From Tigriopus japonicus (Eukaryota > Arthropoda > Copepoda > Harpacticoida > Harpacticidae), in NCBI GenBank assembly GCA_010645155.1, contig JAAGOF010000231.1, positions 7,718-71,717 of the forward strand: DNA of 64,000 nucleotides. Reading direction: 5' to 3'. The stretch's first letter is position 1. Each line of letters opens with the position of its first letter. Both the position numbers and the translations under genes were made by a program. Below the pieces are notes generated by a model, which made no database searches, was not told the origin of the DNA, and saw only the letters and a program-made list of their open reading frames with translations. Below are positions 21,206 through 31,807 of this stretch, in pieces.

Positions 21206-24171
21206 CTGGAATAACAATGGAGAACATGAAGGTGATTTAGGGCAGACGTAAATGTAGTAAGCAAGCACATATAGTACATGAACTTGAGGACACTCGGCTG
21301 TAAATAGTCGACAAATGTGTTGATTTTGGAAGAGATAAAACAGATCCTCGAAGGGAATATCTTTGTTCTTGGGAGGCGTTTGAGATGAGGGTTCGAGGTT
21401 ATTCCGAGGAAAGCTGTTAAAAAATTGTGGACTGTACCTTGAACCGGCATTAGAAGTCTTGAAGCTCGATGAATAACAACATAAAAACAAGTTTTCGAAG
21501 ATCACTCAATAATATATCAGGATGAAGTTGTCGCCACATGCATTCACTCACATTTCCTAGAAAGAACTGACGGGAAAATCTCGAGCGCCACTCGATTCTA
21601 CCCTGGTTGTTCCTTCGCTTTAGCGGACAATCCGAATCACTTGGAGAGCGAGGAGGCGGAACTACGACAATGCCACCTTAAGGTATGGACATGAGAAACG
21701 GACATGCAATCTTTTTTCTTCTTTTTTTGGTTTGGTTGCAATGGTTTTTTAGCTTTTCGGAATATTTCTCCGTTTGAGTTTCGACGTTTAGCAAGCGTGA
21801 GTAATGTGCTTTCAAAAAGTCAAGTATTGCATGCACAACAACCAGTTTTTTTCTTGGGTATTCATATCTATATTTGGTGCAAATTAATTCTTTTACTCAG
21901 AGATTTTCATGCAAACTAAAATAACAAGCAACTAAATTAACAAAAAGTTTGATTTGAAAAATACTCTAGTGCCCACACAATTGTTGAAGTCGGAACTAAA
22001 ACGAAGAAAAACACCTGTAATACTTTAAAACCCTAGCAATAAAGAAATCCATTGCGTTGACATTGACAAAGACTAGTCAGTATTTTTCTTCTTACTTTAA
22101 TTTAAACATCAAAGTTAACAATAGACAGACCTACAACAAAAAGATTTATCAAAACCAGCTCGAGATCAGACCATCATCACGTGACGCTCGGACCTTCATA
22201 CTTTTTCAAGAGGTCCTCCTTGAAGAAGAAATGGAGATGCGGATATGTATCGCCGGAGGCTGACGATACTCCCCAAACTATCGGCAGTGGGGCCACTACT
22301 TATGAACTCGCTAACCTGGCGATTGCTTTAGACCGAGTGCACTTCTTGTGCTCAATCGACGTAGCAGTCCGCGAAGGGTTCGACCTCTCGGGATGTGATG
22401 TACGTAGTGGTGGTGGTCCATGGCCGGGACAAAATGTCTTCATTAGACGTGCGTCTTTCTACTTCTACTCCTTTGTGCGATGGACGCACTCACTAGGTAG
22501 ACCTCGAATGCTTGGACAAAACAGACGAGAACTTTTGAACTCTGAAGCAATGCCACTCACTACATACAGTAGACGGGCCACATAGGGGAGGCCAATTGAG
22601 ATTGCCCGACATAAATCTCGTAGGTTTCTTTGAGTGCTCAACAGAGCCATCGCGAAACTCCTGTCTTTGTATGAGCACCATTGAGGTCGTTCCACAGTAA
22701 AAGAGCACCACCCAATTCAGAGAAACCTCCCGTAATGTTTCCCCTGTCATGGCATCTTTTCGGATGCAAAAACCATTGGGGGAGAAAAACGCTCATGCTA
22801 ACATGATGATGGTGGTTGGAAAAATTGCTCTATTTTGTGGCCAGACCTAGACCGAATTGTAGCAAGAATCGTAGCAAAAGTACTCGCGAGATAATTACTC
22901 CTTTTGTTTGGAAATGGTACAGTAGAGCTAGCTTGTCTTTGAGATTGGGTCTAATAGTAATCCTGCGCTAAAGAAGACGAGAAAAACTGCTACTGATGAA
23001 GCTAAGAGGTTGAAGGGTCATTTGTCCGTTGATTGCACCGCCAATTCAGATATGGTTGAAATTAGAGGGAGAACTGAGCAAGGGTTACGCATAATATTTT
23101 CTCTTTTTAATCTAAAATCAATAGAAATGCTCTAAAATTTGGTTCGAAACTTCTTACCATTAATAGAAAGAGTACTCTCGAAGGAACACATTCATTGATT
23201 TGATTTGACACATAAGTCTATACGTTCGGTACAAAATGAAGAAAAATGTGCTTTTGACCGGAATTTGCAGCAAAAAAACCTAGATGAAAACCAGAAAAGC
23301 CACAAAGCACTTAAAAGTTGGTGTAACTCTAGGTCGAAAATGAAGTAAAGGTGGTTTCTTTCTTTTCCATCTTTTTCGGCCTTGAAGCAAACTTGGAATG
23401 AATCCCTTTCATTCAGGCAACATTATCGTTCAAAGCTCTCGAACTCATTGATTTTTACGAGATTTGATGTCCAGGAAGTCCCAGACCACAATATTCCTGC
23501 GTCACTGCTAAATTAAACACGATAAATGATTTTACCACCAGAATTCAAAGTGTTGAATTGTTATGCCAATGTGGTTAAAGGTGTTGCCAACATGCTGAGG
23601 TTTGTTGTTGTAAGATTTTATTGCAACAAGAAGTTGTGACTCTTTAAGTGCAGCAGAAATTCTTCCCAGATTATTTCTCTTCTAACAATCACAAGGGAAT
23701 GTGACAACCGTCGAAAAAAACAGAAGAAAGAGAAAAGAAAGAAAGAATATTAAAAAGAAGAATATATGCTCACATTTATGTTATATGTTATTATGTAATA
23801 AATTATGTATTTAATTCATGTTCACACTTTTCTGTACTCCTGAGATGGTATCCTCGTGCTTTCCTGTTCTTTTGTGCCTTTCTTGGACTTTTTAGTTTAA
23901 GTTCCGAAAGGCTAGAGACTACTGATGCGACGTATTTGGCCATTTCTTTGTTTGTTTGTATGTTTGTTCGGGTTTTCAGAATATTTGCTTGTTTGGGGTA
24001 AATTTGTACCATTTCCAAATAAAAACAGTGCTGCCTTCATGATTTGTGGTGATTAGTAAATGTAAGTCTCTAAGTATCATTTTCGTTACAATTCTTTGTG
24101 CTCGTAAAAGAATTGATTGGATCGAAAGAGACAATTCATACAACTGGAGCTCTTGGTTTTGACTGTAGAGG
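21206..24171. other. Upstream of the Gas1-like gene; no further gene seen
   Basis: The segment next to 21205 probably holds 5' UTR and promoter of the minus-strand Gas1-like gene. A frame at 22181-22585 (+) has no recognisable domain. An AG-rich low-complexity run lies at about 23715-23765. Confidence 0.45.
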
Positions 24172-24179
24172 GTTTTCAA

Positions 24180-24526
24180 TAGTGATGGACCGAAAGGGCT
24201 CATAACCGAAACCGAAAGTTTCGGCCGAAAGAGGGCTTAACCGAAACCGAGACCGAAACCGAAAGCAGCTGACTACAAAATTGTGTAAATGTAAAATCCA
24301 CCTTAAACATTAAATTGCTCATGTGTTCGATGTTGGATAGGGCGTAGATTTTGAAAAATCGGGAAACTTGAATTTCAGTGGTTTTTGGACGAAATTTTTT
24401 TCGATTTTGTTGTTAAACTCCGTCCTTTATAGTGCATGTCTGCTTTCGGTTTCGGTAGGCATAACCGAAACCGAAACCGAAATTTCGGCCGAAATTTCGG
24501 CCGTAAGCGCTTTCGGTCCATCACTA
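24180..24526. mobile_element. hAT-type MITE, 347 bp
   Basis: Terminal inverted repeats TAGTGATGGACCGAAAG...CTTTCGGTCCATCACTA (17 bp, perfect) are flanked by a perfect 8-bp target duplication GTTTTCAA (24172-24179, 24527-24534). Subterminal regions carry repeated CCGAAA/TTTCGG units. There is no transposase. The 8-bp duplication and TAG start point to the hAT superfamily. Confidence 0.92.
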
Positions 24527-24534
24527 GTTTTCAA

Positions 24535-26422
24535 GACTTAAGACTTTTACTTAAGTTACTTTTGACCCTTTTTCGTAGCCTTAAGGGTGTCACTTTTTTC
24601 AGCCCTGAAATGCTAGGAGAACAAAACATTTCACATGTGTTGCTTTCTCTTCTGATTGGTTGGTTTTTAAATTGTGATTTGTATTAGTTTGGAATGCCGT
24701 CGTTCGTTTGTCTTTGTTTGTTCTTTGTTACATTTGTTTGTTTCCAATCAGTACTAGAAACCCTCCAAGTTGTACCTGTAGTGGAATTGGTAATATTGTT
24801 TTTGGGGTAAGAATGGTTGGTTGCGTGATAAATATTTCCTCTTCCAAGTATTTCCTCAACCTCACGCTGCCTTAGACCTCTATGAAGATTACACAAACTA
24901 GCCCCAGACTTCTCAGTTCTAGCTAAGCAGGCAGACTACGGCGACAGTTGTTTGATCCGTGACCTCTAGATGACTCAGGCTGTATTTTTGGGATTGACTC
25001 TGAGAATCAAACTTGAGAAGGGATATTTGCGTTACAAACAAGGTAGCGCCATCTATGACGTTCCTTATGAAACCATCATTTTTAACAATGTTGTTAGGTA
25101 ATCCCTCATAGAGGGCGGTTTTGGCGACGTCAAAATTGAGATATCTCTATTTCATTTATCTATGGAAGATTATTAGAGAAAAACAAGCATTTTTGTTCTC
25201 TAGATGGCACCTCTATTGTTTTGAAAGGAACGTCTACGCAGTGCTAGTAACGTCATCTATTGATTTTACATGAAACTTTCACCCAAAATAAATATCTCTG
25301 AATTGCTCAAGGTTACCAAAATATTTTAAAAGACATGGAGGATTGTTATTTCCGTGTTTAATCACAAAAGATTGTAAATTACCTAGTGCCCACATTGAAA
25401 AAGATGAGAATATGCCATGCTTCCAACGATTGCATTCATGAATACTCTTCATATCCAAATAGATCACTTTTCTCCACAATTGAAATCAAAAGTAACTCAT
25501 ACAACTACTGATGGGGCCGATACCAGCAATGTCTCATACAGTATGAGACCAGACCAATACAATGAAAGTCTCGCCAAATCTTTGACAGAGATGCAAAAGA
25601 AAGTCAACCCCTTATCAATCCAAGAAGATACAGAATCAAATGAAAATTATTTAGTTGGGCCAGATCGAGACCCACAGCTGTGGAACAATACCAAAGGATG
25701 TTTGGATTACAGAAAACATAGAGCAGGGGATGGTATCCCATGAGTTTGTGCTACAAATCAACAAGGCGTCAGAACATCTCAAAGAAAATGCAACTGGAAT
25801 ATCAAATAAACAATCTCAACGTCCATGAAACCAATTCACCCAAAAGGAGAATAATGCATACTATATGGCTCTTAGTATGCCCTCAGAAAGAGTTGGATGG
25901 AAAAGCTGCATTGTGCTCAAAAATATCATTTTTTTAAACCTCCCTAAATTTAAACAAGTGATCAATTGTTACACAGAATAAAAACTCATGAAGAGGGTCA
26001 AGTCATAAAAATGGAATATCATCATCTCATTTAATATTGAGGCGAACATCATTTTCCTCAAGAACAGACGAATCGTGATTTCTTTGTGAAAAACTCTCAC
26101 TCGAGACATGGAGAATTTGATTTGGCTCAGGACCTTGTTGGCAAAAATCTACGTATGGTAGTCTTGATAAACATTGAGAAGACCCAAAAACCAAATCTGA
26201 TCCTCCGCGTAAATAACGGACTAACTCTGGCGTAAACATGTCAAATACTTTATACAAAAAATCTGTTCAAGTTCAAAAGATTACATGTGTAGTTGTTGAA
26301 TGTTGACCAACTTAAAACATCAAAATTATGCACATCAGAATTGTTTCATGAAAGTCTTTTGCGATGATATCTTAAACTACCAAGATGATTAAGAAATATC
26401 AACGAAAAACTTCAAAGATAGT
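24535..26422. other. Intergenic with coding-like remnants
   Basis: Two stretches look protein-like but cannot be assigned: 25417-25938 (+, two frames, for example SYSMRPDQYNESLAK) and 26027-26257 (-, FTPELVRYLRGGSDLVFG...). They may be degraded genes, exons of an unseen gene, or chance frames. Confidence 0.3.
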
Positions 26423-26430
26423 GTTATAAC

Positions 26431-27343
26431 TAGGGACAGGAACTTTAGACGAATAAACTTATTCGTCTTTTTTCGTCTTTATTCGTCTTTTTTACTCTTA
26501 TTCGTCGCGATAAATTTATTCGTCTAATTTGGATTTTATTCGTCTTTTTTCGTCTAATCCGGCAATTACACTCAACTTTTTTCGTCTAATTAGTCAAAAA
26601 AATTGATTTTTTGGTTTTTTTTCTCAAATTTTAAAGCAAATAGACACTTTTTTAAAAAGTTCAACTCCAAAACTTGGGCCAAAGTAATAGTTTGATTTTC
26701 AGTTGCGTTATTGCACGAGCAAAATATGATCCACACTTGTATTTTAACTTGTAGAGTTTCCTGACAGACGCAGAAAGAAAAGGTCACCACTATTGGAATG
26801 AAAGGCTATCTGACTATGCAAACAACTAATGTGTCAGCAGACCTGCTGCTAAATATTACTCTATTGAAAATGTTGAAATAAGGACGGTTGACCATTGACC
26901 ATTTCTTGATCATTTGGCACTTTTCCGTTAGTTAATTTTATAGATTTTGCCGTTTTGCACAAGGGGGTAGCTGTTCCCCTCAATAGAGGATTTTAAACCA
27001 AGCTTGAAAAATTTGCCAATAGACGGCGTGAAAGAGTGGCCAAGTACTAAGCACTAAGCTCACAAGTCTTTTCTAGAGATCTAGTCTTTTCTCTTTACTG
27101 GCCCAACCTTCCCATCTATTGGTAAATTTTTCAAGCTTGGTTTAATGTCCTCTATTGGGCCACACATTAGGTCTACTTCATGGGCAGCAGTTTTAATCCT
27201 CTTTTTATCCTCGTGACCGGCAATTCATTAGTTTTTTGTCGTGTAAGTTAGTTTTTTTTCGTCTTTTTTCGTCTAATGTAGCCTTTTATTCGTCTTTTTT
27301 CGTCTATTTTGACAGTTTTATTCGTCTAAACTTCCTGTCCCTA
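26431..27343. mobile_element. hAT-type non-autonomous element, 913 bp
   Basis: Inverted ends TAGGGACAGGAA...TTCCTGTCCCTA are flanked by the 8-bp duplication GTTATAAC (26423-26430, 27344-27351), which is itself palindromic. Both subterminal regions are packed with TTCGTCT repeats in inverse orientation. There is no transposase. A smaller inverted repeat is nested inside (26981-27157). Confidence 0.92.
26981..27157. repeat. Nested inverted repeat inside the 913-bp hAT element
   Basis: Arms 26981-27023 (CAATAGAGGATTTTAAACC...) and 27115-27157 are inverse copies with a few mismatches around a 91-bp spacer. This is either a second MITE inserted in the first or a hairpin intrinsic to the element; I saw no clear target duplication. 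Confidence 0.7.
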
Positions 27344-27351
27344 GTTATAAC

Positions 27352-28967
27352 GTTTTGGAAAAGCTGATAATATCAATTCAGATGCATAACAGAACCCACA
27401 GACAGATACAATTTTCTTTTTATTGCACTTTTTGGTCACACTTTCTTTTGCCTCAGGAAAAATATCCTTCGAACTCACTTTTTAGGGCGGGAATGTTCAA
27501 AAATACCCAATTTTATTATAATGTAAATATTTTTCGTATTTCATCGAGTACCCAATGAAAAAGTGGCAGATATGAAACCCTTGAGAGTCCAGGTAGCCAA
27601 ATTGATGGTTGATTCTCCTTGAGAGCATCTTTTATTCTTCCTTCAGTGGCATTTTCACACCGCGCAGAGGAAGCCGAACATCTTGAACAGCAATTCCACG
27701 TACCAATGAAATGACATTCAATGACATCTAGCGGCAGAAACTAGTCTATCACATTTTCATGCAATCTTTGGCCTTAATTTAGGATCAAACAGTATGACTT
27801 TGCGATATTCTTTCTTATAGACATTGTTCCTAAGGTCGAGTAGGATGAAAATATGATGAAAAATGGCATTTGGTAGCTGCATCGGCTAACACATTCACTT
27901 GGAGCCACGCCCACTCCTCAAATGTCTGAAAGCAGGCTCAGTGTGGCAAATCCTTGAGCTGAGGTTACATTTATTTGGGTATGGGTTTAGGAAATTGATC
28001 ATGGCACTAGTAATTCTGATCGATGGCAGATGTCTTCAAAATGAATGACACGAAACACGATCAATCCCAGGCACAGGACGACACACCTGTCACAAAATGG
28101 CAGAACTCAAAAGGGCACACAAGGTGTTGGGACAATTTGGTGTAGTTTGAGCCTCCGTCTAGGCCCAATCACACATTCTGAGGTCGAAACGTCCTCAACG
28201 TCAAGTAAAACGACGGGGTTTGTTTTCAAGGATGAGCTAGTGCGGCTTTCAAACACCAGGGACCCTCACTGTTTGTAGGTGTCGCCTATTGACGTTCACG
28301 ATTCAAAACGTGGTGTGTACACACAAGAAAGAGACCCGGTCTATGTAGTAACTTCTTTCGCTTTTTATGCAAGTTTTATCAGTATTTGGTGTTTCCTTTT
28401 CGTTTCATTCTAGAGCCATTTATTCTAACTTCAAATGCTGTGTACTTGTAATGCACCAAAATTGCATTGGTTTGTCACAACGGTGTTTAAAAGTCCACTA
28501 GTCTGAAACCTTCCCCAACTCCTTTTTTAAGGTCTGAAATTGGTCGCTCTGATTTGGTTGACGGCCCCACTTGCCTTCTCTTTTCCCTTTTTTCTCCTTC
28601 CTCATATGTAGAGGGTGACTAATTTTGAAACTGAAGTTGACGTTTTAAACGTGTAATAACTTCAAAACGAGGCAAAAATCTTGATGTCCTTAAAATTTAA
28701 GACTGTTTTTTGAAACAATAAGTAACAATTTGCTGTTAACTGCTGCCAATTACAAAACACAGAGGATGTACCAGAGGCATTCAAACTTAGCAGAGTGAAG
28801 AGCATATTTTCGGAATTTCTCTTTTTTACACCACAGGTCATGCCATAAATGCCGCTTGAGGTCGCTTTTTTCGATTGAATCGTGAACGTCGATACTGGCT
28901 ACCCTTTAGGGTGCCTGCTGCCTTATTAATTGTTAGAAATTACGTTTTGTCAGGTTTGGTAACGTTA
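27352..28967. other. Intergenic, no gene seen
   Basis: No recognisable coding sequence. A 16-bp inverted match (GACGTTCACGATTCAA) links 28299 and 28877 and might mark a decayed element about 600 bp long. Confidence 0.4.
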
Positions 28968-28975
28968 GGATTAAA

Positions 28976-29749
28976 CAGACCTGTTCAAGATACTTTGAAA
29001 AAGTATCTAGATAAGATAGTATTTTCCGCAACGTATCTAGATAAAGATACCTCAAGATACTTTCCTGAAAAAGTATCTAGATAAAGATACTTTAAGATAC
29101 TTTCCCGGAAAAAGTATCTAGATAAAGATACTTTAAGATACTTTCCCGAAAAAAGTATTTAGATAAAGATACTTGAAGATACTTTCCCGAAAAAAGTATC
29201 CAGATAAAGATAAAAGATAAACTATCTTTTATCTTTATCTTTTATCTAGATAAAATAATTGAACAGTGAACAGACTCTAATGAATGCATCCTCAGATTCC
29301 TCACTCAATGTGCATAATGTGTCCACTCTCAAGTCTCAACATGCATAGTGCATCCACTTTCAATGTGCATAATGCACAAATAATTTGACATTATGCATTA
29401 TGAAGAAAAGTAGCTAGAAGTATTTTATCTAAATACTTTTTGGGAAAATGCATAATCCATTCTAAACAATGCATGATGGATGCTTTAACTCAAAAGCTTG
29501 AAAGCACACATTATTTAGATAAAGATAGTTCAAGATAGCTTCCCGAAAAAGTATCTAGCTAAAGATACTTTAAGGTACTTTCCCGAAAAAAGTATCTAGA
29601 TAAAGATACTTTAAGATACTTTCCTGAAAACTGTATCTAGATAAAGATACTTTAAGATACTTTCCCGAAAAAAGTATCTAGATAAAGATAAAAGATAAAC
29701 TATCTTTTATCTTTATCTTTTATCTAGATAAGATAATTGAACAGGTCTG
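28976..29749. mobile_element. hAT-type element with internal satellite-like array, copy 1
   Basis: 774 bp bounded by 13-bp inverted ends CAGACCTGTTCAA...TTGAACAGGTCTG and a perfect 8-bp target duplication GGATTAAA (28968-28975, 29750-29757). The interior is mostly a tandem array of about 40-bp units built around GTATCTAGATAAAGATACTT and TTTCCCGAAAAA, interrupted by a unique spacer at about 29265-29510. It has no coding capacity. A second family member lies at 50295-50901. Confidence 0.93.
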
Positions 29750-29757
29750 GGATTAAA

Positions 29758-31690
29758 TCAGGTTAGTTTACTTAAGTTCGTTCAATGAAGTACGTTAAAA
29801 TAATAATATGTGTGTTTTTCAGTTGCCTTAAGATAAGAATTGGTTAGTTTAGGTTTAAGTTATGTTAGGATTAGATTAAGGTTAGATTAGAATAGAATTA
29901 GCCTAATTTAGAATTAAATTCAGTTAAATTAGGCATGAATTGAGTTTGGTTAAAATAGAGAGAGACTTATTTCGAACCAAATTACGTCAGTTTTGTTTTA
30001 AGTTACATCAGGATTGACTTAGGTATAAATTAGTCCTTTATTAAGCAAGCAGAAACCCTCAAGCCCCTCAAGTCAAAGCGAGAGATAGAAGAAATACTCG
30101 GAACGTGAGATATTTGTCACGCAACCTTTCTTACTCCAAACATCATAAAGACCCTCCCTTACTTTTGAGGTCCTCCCAAAACAGGAGTAAAACTAGAATG
30201 TGCCCAATTAATCTTTCTTTTTCGCATCGTTATCGATGATTCATTTCGGCAAACACTGTAATATTCATAGGATTTTAAAATGAATAATTGAAATTCTTCT
30301 AAAAAGGTTAAAAGGCGATCTGCCCTAAAGTACTGATGGAAAATATCAATCTCTCAATCCGTTCAGTCTTCACTCAAAGTCAAACACCATTCAAAACAGG
30401 TACAAATGCCTCAAATCCCGGAATCGTTTGTTAACTTGTTTTCACTGAAAATGCCTTCAAATATAATGTTAATCTTGAGACCAACCCTGCTTTCGGTATA
30501 CTGTATGTGGCTGAGAATATTACATAAGAAATGTGACCGGAACAACTCCATCGAAAAACTGTGATTGATCGCTATGCCATGATTATTTTTGGACAATTCT
30601 GATGGTCCGATGAAAAAATAATGGTCTGTTTTCCTGGGCAGGTTCCATTAGAATAATTGTTTGTCCGTCGTTTAACCCGTTTCATGACACAAATAATGGA
30701 AAATCGAGTGTTTCTTTCGTCAGCAATGTGCCAATAATACCCGGGTAATTCCCCAATTCTGAGTAGATTTTAAAATCAATTAGCGAGGAAATTCAACGGC
30801 TGGGTAATCCCCAATTCTTGTGACATCTTAACGTTATCTCATTGGTGAAAAAATTGTCAATGCTGGATCTGACACATCCAATATCTTGCCAATGAAAAAG
30901 ATGAAGAAAAGCACAAACTACCATTTCGAAGGCCATCTTTTTACACATCAAACTTCGCCCCAAACAAAAAGAAAGCAGTTGTATCACTTTCTCATCGATG
31001 GAATGACCTTTTGGCTGAATTGCAATACCTCAAATAATCAAGCAGTTTTGAAGATGGAGGTGGTATACATTTCCTATAGTTGAGAGGGTCATTAAACTTG
31101 GAAACCATGCGGTTAAAACAGATAAATTATACGACTCAATTTAAAAGGCTCAAAACTTACAATTCAGGTTCTTCTAGCATAGTGCAACCAGTTCGAATAA
31201 GTTGCCTACATTAAACATAATGTTTTGTACCAATGACGTGGGCAAACTCCTCTAGTATTTATTTAAAAAGGAAAATCAGGATTTCTGAGAAGTGTCGATC
31301 TGACAAATGAAGTTCAAAAGGAAGACTGTTACACTGGACATTATGATAAAGAGATTATATGTCAACAATTTATCTATTTATTTCATGCAACTTCCAGTAA
31401 CTTTCCGAGGCATGATCAATTCTTTCTCTTAAAAAATCACTGAATACCCACAACATTCGATGGACATCACTAAATCAAACTTCTCTTTGTTTCCAAAGAA
31501 ACTGTTTCCCGAAGTATAAAAATTATCACCAGCAAATTATAATAAAAAAAGCCTTTAATTGACTTCAAATAAAAGACGGAATTAAGAAAAGAACAAATCA
31601 AAATATGAACAGTTTATCTTAGTTCTCCTCCAGAACTTTTATTGAATACCGGCAATTGCATAATCATTGCATTTTGCGGATCTTGAAAAT
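29758..31690. other. Intergenic; TTAGG-like degenerate tract at the start
   Basis: 29760-30030 is rich in GGTTAG/TTAGATTA words, resembling degraded microsatellite. The rest shows no gene. Confidence 0.45.
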
Positions 31691-31693
31691 CTC

Positions 31694-31701
31694 TATAAAA
31701 G
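31694..31701 (+). promoter_or_regulatory. TATA box of the dermatopontin-like gene
   Basis: TATAAAAG lies 114 bp before the ATG at 31808. A CATTCACT sequence about 20-25 bp downstream could be the transcription start. Confidence 0.6.
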
Positions 31702-31807
31702 TTGACATTGCACATTCACTGCAACACTCAATAAACGGAAAAACCCCGTCGAAAAGCGGACAAGAGGACGAGTGAATAGCCCCCAAATTTAGTTGCTTCA
31801 TTCCAAG

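Noticed and set aside
22181..22585. 134-aa frame on the plus strand
   Set aside because: No recognisable domain, no upstream promoter or splice support, and composition close to that expected by chance.
28280..28905. Possible MITE bounded by a 16-bp inverted match
   Set aside because: Only 16 bases match exactly, with no target duplication and no subterminal similarity.
28976..29749. CRISPR-like array
   Set aside because: Repeats are contiguous with no unique spacers of constant size, in a eukaryotic context, and bounded by transposon ends.
29760..30030. TTAGG-like words suggesting an interstitial telomere tract
   Set aside because: The words are irregular (GGTTAG, TTAGATTA, TTAGGTTT) with no consistent five-base period, so ordinary degraded microsatellite is more likely.
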